A DNA stretch of 64,000 nt from Clytia hemisphaerica (lineage: Eukaryota > Cnidaria > Hydrozoa > Leptothecata > Clytiidae), in the NCBI GenBank assembly GCA_902728285.1, contig CACVBU010000271.1:141371-205370 (forward strand), given 5' to 3'. Positions 32,301-44,587 of the stretch are shown here, one piece after another. The notes beneath the pieces are model-generated. The model did no database searches and had not been told where the DNA came from. It was given only the letters and a program-made list of their open reading frames with translations. Position 1 is the first letter of the stretch. Each line of letters starts with the position of its first letter. Position numbers and translations under genes: made by a program.

Positions 32301-33653
32301 ATACCTAAATGATAAGAAGCTCTCACGATCATAGGTCCTTACCCGTGAAATTCTGAAACTTGTAATTTATGATCTGTTCCGTAAAGTATCCGTATCTAAC
32401 GATGCAAACAAGCTGTTCTTTATAATTTCAAAGATTTCAGGAGAATAGAAAAGATAAAATAAGTAAAAGTAAGAAAAACTTAAAAGGAGTCCCCATTTTG
32501 GCTATTTTGAGCAACTGATGATGTCATTACAACACAATGCCGTCATCAAATAATGACATAAATTTCCCACAAAGTTTAATTGGATGTTATGGACACGCTT
32601 GAGAATGAAAAAGTTGTATCTGTTATGAAAAATTGAGTAAAAAGTAAGATGAACTTAAAATGAGTCCCCTTTTGCCCATTTTGAGCAACTGATGAGCAGC
32701 TGATGACACAACGACGTCATCGAAAATGACATAAATTTCCCACAAAGTGTAATTGGATGTTATGGACACACTGGAGAATGAAAAAGGGATCCTCTGATAT
32801 ATAAAGAGATTGAATTAAAATGAGTAAAAGGAAGAAAAACTTAAAATTTTGGCCATTTTGAGCAACTGATGACGTCATTACAGCACAATGACGTCCTCAA
32901 ATAATGACATAAATTTCCCACAAAGTGTAATTGGATGTTATGGACACTGTCCAAATTTCATCGCTAAATATTGAGTAGAAAGTAAGATGAACTTATGACT
33001 CCCCTTTTGGCCATTTTGAGCAACTGAGGAGCAGCTGATGATGTCATTACAGCACAATGACGTCATCAAATAATGACATAAATTTCCCACAAAGTGTAAT
33101 TGGATGTTATGGAGACACTGTCCAAATTTCATCGCTAAATATTGAGTAGATCAAACGCTATAGAATGTTTCGTCTAAGAGGGGGGTCATTTTCGACCCCC
33201 CGAAAATTCTCAAATTTTTCAACTTCAGGGGCATCTGACCAGGTCAAGGAACCGGATTTTTTGGTTAGATTTTCGATTTTCATTGTCCCTAAGGGTTGTA
33301 CTTATCACATGTAAAATTTCAGCCATGAGGCTCATGACCTAAATTTAGGCCCTTTTTTGACCTCTTTTTTGGGCATCTGACCAGGTCAAGAAACCGGATT
33401 TTTTGGTTAGATTTTCGATTTTCATTGTCCTTAAGGGTTGTACTAATCACCTGTAAAATTTTAGCCATGAGGCTCATGACCTAAATTTAAGCCCTTTTTT
33501 GACCTCTTTTTTGGGCTCGTGGAGATCAAAGAGACCGCTAGTGTTCGATCTGACAAAACTTTTTTGACAGTTTTCGATACGGCGAACACGTTGAGGATGG
33601 TTAAAATTCTGAGGCTTATGACCTAATAAAAAGGCCGACAGCTCTCGAACTAT
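29307..33653. mobile_element. Large foldback element with ~1.1-kb inverted arms
   Basis: Left arm 29307-30384 and right arm 32439-33653 are inverted copies; outer ends are ATAGTTCGAGAGCTGTCGG and its complement. Each arm has an outer part with two ~120-bp repeats (AGCCTCATGGCTGAAATTTTACAGG) and an inner part of three or four ~180-bp units. The inner units carry GTGTCCATAACATCCAATTACAC and several TGACGTCA-type palindromes. The ~2-kb middle has no convincing ORF and contains another MITE at 30542. No clear target duplication was found. Probably non-autonomous. Confidence 0.85.
30542..30790. mobile_element. TA-flanked palindromic MITE within the foldback spacer
   Basis: Ends CTTAAGTGAAGAAAT ... 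ATTTCTCCACTTAAGG with TA outside both. The interior repeats AATTTAATTTCGCGG / CCGTGAAATTAAATT-like words in inverted orientation. Confidence 0.75.
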
Positions 33654-34106
33654 CAAACAGTCAAAGAAAAAGTCAAAAATTCTTAGAAAAAAGTTAAAAA
33701 GCCAAATAAAAGTCAAATAAAAGTCTTCAAAAAGTCAAAAAGTTTCTTGAATGGGCGGATGGGTGCAGCAAACGGGTGTCCACATAAAACAAGATATATT
33801 TTTTGGGACCAAAAAACTACGCGACGAACTTTTTTTCTTCCAATGGACACCCAATTGACAAAAAAATTCATTTTTTTCCGAGCGTAACATTTAGCTGTGT
33901 GAATTCGATTCTCTCTGCCCCCAAAAAAATTAATTTATAGAATGACAACACATGCACTTCGGCGCTGAGCCAAAGTTCACTTATCTTATAAAAATGCATG
34001 TGCTGCAGTATACTGCCAACATTTATGTGCGCTTTGACCTCAGTTTGAAAGCGAAACGACTAAACTGAGGCTTGGAGTGAGGAGATTCTTAACAAACAAA
34101 TATTAC
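33654..34106. other. Spacer downstream of the lectin gene
   Basis: Starts with A-rich GTCAAA repeats. No exon recognised. If the lectin gene continues past its in-frame stop, a further exon would lie here or beyond the foldback element; I saw none. Confidence 0.4.
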
Positions 34107-37100
34107 TTACGATACTTCACAAATTACATTTTCGTTAAATCCACAACTTTGTGGCTGGAGTTTAATTGGACTCCTATCTAACTCGACACATCTTGGGACT
34201 GAATCACTGAAGGACGGAAGATCGTCGAAAAAAATGTCGAGAGTCAGTGGGGCACCATTGATCCATTTAAAGTCGGATGGCACTGCTGGGTTAGAAAGTG
34301 TTTCTGCTGTTAGTCCAATGTACCGGTCCATATCCCTGAAAAGTAGAATATTGTTGTTTCTTTCATTTGACGCGCTCTCTAACCATTAACAGGAAATCAT
34401 TTTCATTATTTAAATTAAATGTATAGAACTAAAGTCCGTCTCAATATTATCTGAAGTGGAGACAAAACAGGCTGCAACTCCAGAGAAATTCTCTTGGTTT
34501 TTTAAAAAGCTTTTCTTAGAAATAATCGAAATAAACAGTGTAATTGATTTAGATTTCGTTCGACATTGAAGAGTAACTGATTCTGCACATGCTGATATTT
34601 TTTTTTCGTGCGGAGAAAGAAGAAAACTGGCAAGATGAGACAAACAAATGTCAAGTTTCACATCTTCGTGCTCTTATTTGTTTTGGGAAGATCTAACCTG
34701 AGATCAGATTGTGAATATTTTCTGTACACGACGCTGAAGCTCTAAAGGGATGTGTGAAAACAAACAATCTGACGAATATGCAATCTCGAAAACGTAAGGA
34801 CCGCGTTCGTCTAAAAGGACTAGAAACGACAACAAAGTTCCGTGATTGTGTTTATGAATAGGGCGCCGTATCGGTTTTTAACTTTCCGGCGCACAACAAG
34901 ATTCTTGTTGTAAAATCTTCCGCTGGAGGATTATTTTCCTCAGATGTATAATTTTCAAGCGCCTTCAGAGGTTTACCGTGTGCGTAAGAAAATTACGAAC
35001 ATCTGTTATCAGGTTAGGAAGATCCGAATCGACAGCACCGAGCCTCTTGACACCAAACATTCAGTCAAACATCCGAGGATTGTTTAGTAAAACCATGAAG
35101 GTAATCAATGCCTTTTGTTCTATTCTGATTTATCATCGGAAGCAAACAGCTGTTTGGTTGCTTTGGGAATAAAATAATTAATTTTGGGTATACTCGTGGG
35201 AATATTTAAGATAAATGAAAAGACATTACATTTTTTAACAAGTAAATTGAAATATAATAGCCTTGTCATAAAAAATTGAAAAAAACTTCACATAATAAGC
35301 ACAATACTCTAAGCTTCTAGGGGAAGCTGCCCATAAAGCCATCGATCGATTTTAAAAAAGAATTACGTGTTACGATTAGGAGCCTTGTATCTATCATTTT
35401 GTCAGAGTATGTAAACCGCTGCCCACTTAGACGTGAAGATTTTAAGATAAAAAACTTTCAATGATAATGTGATGCGACTCTCAATGTTCACAAAATGCCA
35501 GCCCAAAAATGTGTCCTTATGAAATTAATATATTCTTTTATCCTTAAATCAGTTGAAACTATTTCGAATCGCATTTTAACTAAGATTTCTCGCAAAATTA
35601 AGTTTTTCAAAATCAACGGACCAGCCTCTTTCTGTTCTTATAAAGTTATAAATTGATGTTTTTTTGCTTCCAATGATGGTACATCAAAGAAAAGCCGCTT
35701 TGAATAGATTTATAAAAGATTTCAACGACCATTTAGGTCATTACCGAGACGTTTTCTCTCCATCTATATCTTTATTACCTTCATGATGTTACCGATAAGT
35801 GTTCATTTGAAGACTAAAAAACTGATGAATAAATTTCGATCGGACGATTCATACAGTGGTGTTGCTATGTTCATTTCCGATCATATCAATTTCGAAAGAC
35901 CAAAGGACCTCGAACACAAACGCTTATAATGTATCTGGGTCAAGATCAAGGAGACAGACGTAAGACTATCAGAGGCAATGACAAATCTCACATGACAAAG
36001 GAACTTAGGAAGCAAATCATGAAGCGCTCTCGCTTAAAAAATATTTCAAGAAAAACAAAACTTCCTGAGGATATCCAAGCCTATCATAAACAGAGGAATC
36101 TGGTAGTAAAATTAAATGAAAAACAAAAAATATCTTATTTTGAGAGTATAGATACTACCAAAGAGAAATCCCTCTGGAATATGTGCAAGCCTTATTTTAC
36201 CAACAACGGCTGTTACCAAGGCAAAATTGTGCTACCTGAGAAAAATTACATTGTTTCTGACGATCAAAAGATTGTTAACATATTTAATAAATACTTTAGA
36301 GACATTACAAGAACTCTGCCCATTAAACATACTGGAAAGAATTTTGACAAATTCTCTGAGCCAGTTCTCGAAGCCCTTAATCACTTTTCAGATCACCCCA
36401 GTATCATTGAGATTAAAGCAGAGACTTTTAATGATATCAATTTCGATGTGTAGATAATAATGAGGTTCGTAAAATCATCCTCTCGCTAAATCCTAGAAAA
36501 TCTGTCAGTGGTGATTTACCGATTAATATCTTAAAATTATCAGTCGATATTTATTTAGATTTTATAACAAATTTTATTAATTCATCAATCCAGAGAGCAA
36601 CGTTTTTCCAAATGAACTAAAATTTGCTGACATCAGTACCGTCTTTAAGAAGGAAGACGAGATGGATAAAGTGAATTACAGACCCATAAGCATACTGCCA
36701 GCAGTCTCAAAAGTTTTTGAACGTGTGCTTTTCAATCAACTTAACACATTTATCGAACCTGAATTTAGCAAACTTCTCTGTGGATTTCGGAGAGGCCACA
36801 GCACACAACATGCTATGCTATGCCTTCTCAAAAGGTGGCAAGCATGTTTAGATAAACATGAGATTGTAGGCACTGTCCTCATGGATCTTTCAAAAGCTTA
36901 TGATTGTCTGAACCACAAGTTACTCATTGCAAAGTTACAAGCCTATGGAATCGGAGGTTCAGCTTTGCTTTTCTTATCTATGATTATCTAAAAAACGAAA
37001 GCAAAGGGTTAAAATTGGATCCATTTTCAGTGAATGGCTCGAGAGACTTTCAGGAGTACCACAGGGTTCAATCTTAGGTCCTTTACTATTCAATATTATA

Positions 37101-40100
37101 TTAATGATATAATTAAATTTGTAGAGCAATGCGACATTTGCAATTTTGCTGATGACATTACTATCGATAGTAAGTTATTTTGATGGGTGACTTCAACATA
37201 AACTACCTTGATAGAAATGATCACAAAGATGAGAAACATTTTATAAACTTATCGGGGTTCGATCAGATGATCTCAAAGCCAACGAGGATTACGGAGACAT
37301 CTTCAATATTAATCAACCTTGCCTTGACCACCGATAAAGAAAAAATATCTGATGAAATCGTCATCCCGCTATCCCTCATGCCATATATATACCCAATCAT
37401 GACAGGATTGGTATTGTCCAAAAGAGACACCATCAACGGTACGAACCGAAAACAATCAAATGTCGCAACTTTTCCAGGTATAACCCGGATTTAATGAAGA
37501 TCTTCGCCAAGCAGGCTGGAACCTTGTTTATGAACAAGATAGCCCAAACAAAGCCTGGGAAATATTCAAAATCATCACTTCAAACATTTTCAATCGTCAC
37601 GCTCCGTTAATCGCAAAACGAATCAAAGGTCGTCAATGTCCATGGTTAACCTCGAACGTCAGAGCGAAGTTAAACGACCGCGATGCTGCGCTACGCAGAT
37701 ACAGACGCACAAAAGACGAAGGTGACAGGAACATCTACCGCCGTAAAAAGAACCGGTGCACCGATTGTGTCAGACAAGCCAGAAATAATTATCGCAAAGA
37801 ACTGTTAACTTAAAGGGGCATGAAGGTAGTAAAATGTAAACATTGTGCGAACCACATGTCATTAAAGAGAACAATTAAAATCACGTGTCCAAAACAAACT
37901 TGTAAAACAATTGAACAATCAAAATTAGCCCTATTTGGTTTGATTTTTATTTTGATTTTGTATGCCCCTCGTCGACTTCGTCTGGAGACCAATCAAAAGA
38001 TTTCCGATCGGCACCGACAAAACTTTCACTTGTAATCCAGTAGAAAGCGACGAAATCTTCAACTCCTCCAAGGACTCAAAACGCAAAAAAGCTGCTGGTA
38101 TCGATCAGCTCTCTTCAAACCTACTCAAAGATTCTGCACCAGTGATTGACAATTCACTAGCACACATCATCAACATTCAAACCGAGTGGAAGCAAGCTTA
38201 AATCACCCCACTCTTCAAACCCGGTTCTTTCTTTTCAGCGGAAACTAATGTCCCATTTCCATCCTTCCGGTGATTTCCAAAATCGCAGAAAAAATTGTAA
38301 AAAAACAATTAACACACCACCTCGAAGAAAACCACCTCTTACTGATCAGCAGTTCGGTTATAGAAAATTAACTTTCGTATTTGAACTAACTATTCAAACG
38401 AAATGGCAGTCAACCTTTTCATTGACAGCATCTGATGTCGACAAAGGGAAGTACATCGGTGCATTGTTCTTAGACTTATCCAACCATAAGTCATGGATCA
38501 CTACTACAAAAACTTCCATCGTACACGGAATAAAAGATACCGAGCTAGGTTGGTTCCAAGACTACCTGTTTAATCGCCAGCAATTTGTAGTATACGATAA
38601 AGAGACCTCTGATCCCAGTGTTGTTAACTGTAGTGTTCCTCAAGGAAGCTTTCTGGAACCACTTTTGTTCCTCCTGTTCTTCAATGACTTCTCCGACTGT
38701 TTCACAACCTACAATACCGTAAAAACGTCGGAGGAAGTCAACAATACCCTGAATGCTGAGATCACCAACGTCCAATGCTTTCTCGCTGACAACGAACTGA
38801 TAATCAATTTAAAAAAAGGAAAAACTGACCGGTGAAATGAAGTATTAAGAAATTTTAGTTTTCAGAGCGTTATTACTGTTATATAAAACAGGTTAAAACT
38901 TTTTTCTAGTTGACTATAAAATAGGCTCTTTTTTTATGACTGTTTTAAAGTCAACTTTGGGCTATGTTCATTGAAAAATATATTTTGAATAATGGTTTAC
39001 TGAGATGAGATACAATATACACGTTTTTTTGAATTAGTTGTTTGCTTAGCGTTTGCTTTGATCTTGTGTAACTTTGCACAAATAAAATCAAGTAAACAAA
39101 ACAGAAAGTGGCCGTACGACAAGCAATTCTACACATTTCCCCATTTTGACGTACTCTATGGGTCATTTTAACAGCCGAAAACGCTATAATAACAAGACAA
39201 TTGTTTAATCTTATTTCTTTTGTTGAATTCAAAATAGAAAAGATATGGTTTGCCAAGTTTCGGTGTCTAGATCACGAGATAATTCACTTTTAAGGTGGGA
39301 ATAGATATGCTGAAAAACTGCTGACTCAAAAATATCGATAATTCTAAATCTTCGAATCAAATAATCTCGATATCTAAACATCAAAGCTCGATGTACCATA
39401 CCATTTTTGGATACTACTAATTCAGGGCTATCCAGATGCGAGACTTTTTCTGAAAATGTCCTCAGAAAAATGCTGACATTATCGGGAAAATGCCCAAAAC
39501 GTCGATTTATCGCCTTAAAAGGCAATTCTCGGCACCAATTGGTCGAAACTTAACAAATAACACCATTTTCTTTATCTATTTTTCCCCGCTGATTCCGTTG
39601 GTTGCATAAATTATTTGATATTCACTCTTCGAAAAAATCACTAGTAAAGGGGGGGACCCTTGATAAATTCTATTTATTAACTAAAAATCGATTTACTCGA
39701 AAACTGCAGGAGATTCGAGAGGAAACTTTTTTTATTAATTCTGCACCCTATTAAGAACATAATATCAAAAATTTTCCCTGATCTAAGAGGTACCCTACAA
39801 AAACCTGTTTTAAGGCATTTTCTGAATGTCGGACGCTGGCCTATTAGAGCGCTGTAACTTTTGCTCAAAGCCCGGGAGGATACTACCCTTGCCCACCGAC
39901 GGGGGTGTGCTGCTGGGGTCTGAAAAATGGAGCCTACGTGGGACTCATTTTTGCGAAAAAAGTGACCCTGCTTTCCGACTGAATCTCAAAGATTTTCTCA
40001 AATTTTCCTCCTTTTTTCTCAAATTTCCGTAAAAAGGTACCCTACGAGGGACTGATTTTTCTTTTTTTGCGTTTTTTGCGACCCTACCTGGGACTCATGG

Positions 40101-41376
40101 AGGTGAAAAAAGGGTATCCTGACCAGCGGTACATCCCTGTATCCCTTTTTGCCCAAGTACGCCCCGGGGCTCCAAGATAGAAATCTAAGGTGGATTTTGC
40201 AAAGTAAGCCCTTACGTATATTTAGGATTGTTTACAATAAAGTCCAGCTCTTCTTTAGTTTCTATAACAACAACATCAAATGGTCTTCCATTGAATGGCG
40301 GTAGTGCTTGACATTCTGCCCTTACTGTATCAAAGTCGTTCCTGTCATCGCTAAAGTAATACGGTTTTCCCGTAGCTTAAAAAAACAAAAAAAACAAGAA
40401 ATTATAAAGCTTATCCATTACTCCCAGCATGGTATAAGAAAGCCGCGGCTTTCTTATACTATGCTCCCAGTAATGCGTGACATCACGATTTGTGAAAAAA
40501 ATTACGGAGCATTATGAATTAAATGAATTAAAAAACTCTTTTTTGAGCCTACCTGGAGGTTGAGATCCTATAAATTAGCCGTCGTCCGTTTGTTCTTTAG
40601 TTAGTTATTAGCTTTTATCAAGATTGGCTCATAGGAATTTTATGATCTTTGGTACAAAGATGTAAAATGATAGGCTTCTGCTCATCCTCTAGCGAAAAAA
40701 GTTTCTTTTGGAGGAGATATATAGGAGATATATCTATAGAGGTTTGCGAATCAAACTAGTAAAATGACGATACTTGTGCCCGCATAATGCCCAAAAATGA
40801 GGTTTTTGAATGAGTTTGAATCATTAAATGTTTCTGAATTTTTGTATTTGAGTAGACTATTGTCCTAGGTAAAAGATGGCCTAAGTAGATTTTTGTAAAA
40901 AAGATCTCTGCTCAGAATTTAACTTTGTTGCTAGTTTCTACTTTCAATTATCATTGTTCTCAAGGGGGAGTTTCTAAACGTCGACCAGAAATGACGACCA
41001 CGACCGGCGACCACGACCAGCGACCAGATAATGAAATGAATAAAGGGTGGAAAAAATCCGAAGGAAACATGGATGGAGATCCAAAATCCATAAATACCAT
41101 TTTTTGATTATTTTATAATAAGAATTTTTTATGACAAATAAGATTGTATTAAAAATATGTCACCCCCAGATTTGGAAAATTCCTAAGAATACTTCACCCT
41201 CAGTAAAAAACACTATTCTTATAAAAAAGCGTATACTTACGGTGGTTGCAAGACCATTTTCCACCTGTAACACCTGCCCCGTCCCCTGTTGAAATAAAGT
41301 CTTGACAAGATTGCTGCTGACCTCCTACTAAAAGAAAGTTTGTTGCCAATATTACAATATTCAAGATTAAATTCAT
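34107..41376 (-). CDS. Secreted C-type lectin-like protein, three exons, 174 aa
   Basis: Read on the minus strand: 41376-41241 (ATG, signal peptide MNLILNIVILATNFLLVGG), 40375-40216 and 34335-34107. Junction phases 1 and 2 match exactly and all four borders are GT-AG. The joined reading has the C-type lectin fold pattern: early cysteines (SCQDF, WSCNH), PYYFSDDRNDF, a helix with AECQAL, ETKEELDFI, then YIGLT, FKWINGAPLT and closing cysteines CVEL, QSCGF and VICEVS. A classical calcium-site EPN/QPD plus WND is not evident, so sugar binding is uncertain. The second intron is about 5.9 kb and contains two decayed LINEs. The stop TAA sits inside a perfect donor-like GTAAGT, so a longer splice form is possible. 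Confidence 0.85.
34410..34680 (-). other. Possible degenerate lectin-like exon
   Basis: A minus-strand open stretch within the lectin gene intron includes KISACAESVTLQCRTKSKSI, which resembles the start of a rhamnose-binding (SUEL-type) lectin domain. Later conserved parts of that domain are missing and no in-phase splice pair with the lectin exons was found. Could be a relic exon or chance. Confidence 0.2.
34681..35928. other. Intronic sequence of the lectin gene, no exon seen
   Basis: AT-rich. The block near 35,700-35,790 resembles 24,740-24,905 (both contain CAACGACCA...TTACCGA...CATCTcC then TTATACC/TTATTACC), so an unnamed interspersed repeat is likely. Confidence 0.35.
35929..37175 (+). 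pseudogene. LINE fragment with reverse transcriptase, decayed
   Basis: Open pieces at 35929-36453 and 36662-36991, plus a further out-of-frame stretch to ~37,170. The first resembles the linker between endonuclease and RT of non-LTR elements (RKQIMKRSRLKNI). The second has RT motifs YRPISILPAVSKVFERV, GFRRGHSTQHA and MDLSKAYDCLNH. The shifted tail has VPQGSILGPLLF and the catalytic FADD. Several frame changes; not functional. Confidence 0.85.
37180..38835 (+). pseudogene. Second LINE fragment: endonuclease end and RT, decayed
   Basis: Begins with an endonuclease motif (GDFNINYLDRNDH), then passes through frame-shifted linker sequence (37,490-37,812). After a MITE insertion it continues with AAGIDQLSSNLLKDSAP and an RT part (GALFLDLSN, VPQGSFLEPLLFLLFFNDF). 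The catalytic YxDD region is lost at about 38,700. Its endonuclease and RT are unlike those of the neighbouring fragment, so these are two separate insertions. Confidence 0.8.
37814..37969. mobile_element. Short MITE inserted in the LINE
   Basis: Inverted ends AGGGGCAT ... ATGCCCCT, 156 bp, interrupting the LINE coding sequence between its linker and RT parts. No ORF of its own. Confidence 0.7.
38836..40215. other. Intronic spacer with word-repeat block
   Basis: No exon seen. About 39,780-40,170 is a block in which short words recur (GGTACCCTAC, ACGTGGGACTCATTTTT, CGACCCTACC), in the style of the word-repeat MITEs elsewhere, but without clear ends. Confidence 0.35.
40426..40465. repeat. Perfect 28-bp palindrome with extended arms
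   Basis: GTATAAGAAAGCCG joined directly to its complement (40432-40459) with no loop. Beyond a single mismatch, AGCAT and ATGCT extend it. Located in the first intron of the lectin gene near its acceptor. Confidence 0.9.
41214..41238. repeat. MITE end abutting the lectin exon 1 donor
   Basis: ATTCTTATAAAAAAGCGTATA matches one end of the CACG...TTATAAG MITE family. It runs up to the splice donor of the minus-strand lectin exon 1 (donor at 41231-41240). Confidence 0.55.
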
Positions 41377-41758
41377 CCTGAAGATCCAAATACCTTCAAG
41401 TTTAAATTGATAAACTAAATGGTGAATTTTTGTGACTTCAGTTTGTCTTTTATAAGCGCGGTGAACTGGTGACGCTTCAAGCGTAGAGGTAGTAGAGGTA
41501 GTAGGGTAATTGGGTGGATTAGTGTTACGGTTTTCCGTTCCTTTGTGAAGTTTGCGTAATGCTTTCCTTTTACAAGAAGGATAATTATAAAAGTGATGAT
41601 TGTATTAATTGTTTCCCATGTAATGTGAGTGAAGAAGCATCGGTTTCCTTGTATCAGTTATATATAGGGTGTCTATTTCATTTTACAACTAGATGTGAAA
41701 TGTTGCAAAAAAGTGCTTTCAAAATACTCTTAAAACTGAAAAAAATAAATAAGCTTCC
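41377..41758 (-). promoter_or_regulatory. Presumed promoter region of the lectin gene
   Basis: Sequence upstream of the minus-strand ATG at 41376. It contains TAGAGGTAGTAGAGGTAGTAGGG repeats near 41,485-41,507. No TATA box or known operator identified. Confidence 0.25.
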
Positions 41759-42230
41759 AGGCATAAATCAAAAATAAATCAGAAATAAATCATAAATCAA
41801 AAATAAATTAAAAATAAATCAGAAATAAATCAATAAATCAAAAATAAATCAGAAATAAATCAATAAATAAAAATTAAATCCTAAACAAATCAAAAATAAA
41901 TCATAAATAAATAAAAAATCTTTCGAAAAAAAATTGACTTTTCAACTTTTTTTTAATTTTTGACAATGATTTTGATTATCAGTTCGTTATAATTTGAAAA
42001 AAAATTTCCATAAAATTACTCCTATTCAGTATTCATAAATTATTGATAAATCAAAAATAATTCAGAAATAAATCATAAATCAAAAATAAATCAAAAATAA
42101 ATCAGAAATAAATCAATAAATCAAAAATAAATCAGAAATAAATCATAAATCAAAAATAAATCAAAAGTAAATCATAAATCAAAAAATAAATCATAAATAA
42201 ATCAAAAATAAATCATAAATCTCGTACACC
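41759..42230. repeat. AAATAAATC low-complexity array
   Basis: Repeats of AAAAATAAATC / AGAAATAAATC, interrupted at 41,935-42,045 by AT-rich unique sequence. Smaller blocks of the same word occur at 42,965-43,015 and 46,286-46,318. Confidence 0.9.
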
Positions 42231-44117
42231 ATTTTTCGAGTGATTTGCCCGCTTTAAACTTTTTATCATTTTTTAGCTTTTTTTCTTTTGCTAGATGTGT
42301 AAGTTTCAAGTACTGAATTTTTGAAATCCTGATTTTAAATTTGTTCAGTTTGTTAATCTCGTTACTAATAACGTTATAAAATAATTCTGATCATTACGGT
42401 ATTTTTAGATTGCATTGAAAAAGAAAAGCTTCGAGATTTTCTCCAAAATTTTTCGTTTTTCGTTACTTTAAAAAAATGAGAGATGTTGTCGTGGTGAAAA
42501 ATAATTGCGGAATCAAAAATGAGCCACGACGGCAACTTCTCTATTTTTTCACACCTATATGTTATTTCACAAGTTTTGCCGTTGTCGTTGCCGTTCTCGT
42601 TGTGTAAAGGACACATGCAGAAGCTTTATCTTCAAATACAGTGCCCTATAGTTTTTCATCCTGTCGATCAAATGCAGAAAAGATGGATGACTTTTTTGGG
42701 TCGGTAGTGATTTATAAAGAAACAAGAAACGTTATCTTCCTTATTAAGAATCTATTGTTTTCAAAAAAGTAACAGGAGGGTTACACTTCCGACAATCGGA
42801 AGTCTAATTTGAATAGATAAATGGTGACCGTAGTAGTAGAGTAGTGAATCCGATAAAGGGACACAATGTATTGATTAGGTTAACGTAAAGACGAAAAACA
42901 AAATTTTGTTCATTTTTGACGTTTCCATAATTCTTGTATCATGATCACAAGCAAATGTTAGCTTACAAGCAAATAAATCATAAAATAAATAAATCAAAAA
43001 TAAATCATAAACAAGACGACTCAGAGTCGAAAATTTCGCAAAGTATTTGATTATAGTGGGGGCCACTATGTCGTGAAAAAGCTTCTCGTGTGCAGCAGCT
43101 TGTGCAAAGGGATTTTATGATTGAATATTGGTCCTTAAATGTAGAAGATCAAAATTTGAGAGGTGGGGCCGGGTGGGAGCACCCGCTGCCATGGAAGCTG
43201 ACGTCATTGGTTACTATGGCAACCAAAGTAAAAAGTCGTCAAAATTGAAAACATTTTTGTTCCATTCGAAAGAGCATGAAAAACTGATGAAAAAAAAAAT
43301 CACAACCTATATCTGAAAATGAATATTGAACATAAAATATTATTACGAAAAAGTCAGAAAATCCTTTTTAAGAAGTGTATTAGCCAAAATTGATATTTTT
43401 AAATTTTGCCTGTAATAATGTGCTGGCTGGGCGTACTCCCAAGCTCCAACCTTCGACAGGCAAAAATTGAAAATATCAACAAGCTGCTGCACACAGGAAA
43501 ATAATCATATTAAACGACCGGGGAATACAAGGGTTGAAGAATGTCAATCGGACCTCTAACAGAGAATAAAGTTACCCTTACAGAAATAAGGCGAAAAAGT
43601 GTTTTCTCTCTTAGAGCACATTTTCAAAAAATGTTATAACCTTCTAGAGATTTTTTTGACTTTTCAAGTTCGTACCTTAAATAATTCCGAGACTTGGGAA
43701 GGTTAAAAACAGAACCTTAGCATCAGCACAGCATATACCTGGTATATACCTATTTATGCCCAAGTACACCCCCCACACCTTCACCATTAAAAGAATGCAA
43801 TAAATAGAACGGGGCTAGAGCTATATTGTCACCCAAATGTGAACTGTCCCAGCGTGGCCAAGTTACATTTCAATATCATACCAATATCTTTGACTATTTA
43901 CAAAAATATTAAAATGTTTACACCTTGTAGATAAATCAAAAATAACTGTTTCAAGGCTCGAAAAGCACAAATTTGGAAAATTACATGAATATTTTAAATT
44001 AATTAATTTAAATTTTTGAGGCCAATTTTTTTTCTGCAAAAATGTTTTACCTTTAAGCTACTGCTACTTTGTTACTGCTGTTACTTGCCTTGCATCCATA
44101 TCATTGAGACGTGGAGT
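42231..44117. other. Intergenic, no gene seen
   Basis: The 60-bp block ending TTTTTCGAGTGATTTGCCC (42,190-42,250) recurs at 46,290-46,348. Elsewhere AT-rich sequence with stops in all frames; no exons supported. Confidence 0.4.
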
Positions 44118-44119
44118 TA

Positions 44120-44373
44120 CTCTTAGGTTCCAAATAAACGCCCCCCCCCCCCGCTTGTTAATTTTTCGAAAATTTTCCAACCCCCCAGACCTTATTAGGA
44201 CCCCCCCGTTTATTAATCTCTAAGAATATTTTCAGCTGTCAAAGAGAAGGCCCCTTATTTTGTTCTGAATAGCCTGATTTTAGCCTATTTTTACCTTATT
44301 TTTGGGTTTCAGAAGTACAATCTCCAACCCCCCCCGTTTATTCGAACCCCCCAGTTTATTTGGAACCTAAGAG
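44120..44373. mobile_element. TA-flanked MITE with poly-C tracts
   Basis: Ends CTCTTAGGTTCCAAATAAAC ... GTTTATTTGGAACCTAAGAG, TA outside both. The interior repeats a C-run plus GTTTATT words (a run of 13 C near 44,142), with inverted symmetry. Confidence 0.85.
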
Positions 44374-44587
44374 TACATATTTTTTGAGAATTTATTGATT
44401 GACTAGTAGGAAATCAATTTTGGAGCAGGTCGATCAAATTTGATTGACTTCCATTTCTTTTTTTGATGAATAACCAATCAATTTGTTCCAATATTCGATA
44501 GGTAATGAAGCCCATTAGAAAATTTTGAGTATTGATCATTAATTGGATTTGAATGATAGCATAAAATTATCAAATACCTATCAATTA

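Noticed and set aside
29833-33132. ORFs within the large foldback arms
   Set aside because: Same peptides appear from subrepeats on both arms; no conserved motif.
38951-39525. Minus-strand ORFs of ~100 aa after the LINE fragments
   Set aside because: No motif, biased composition, no splice support; likely chance.
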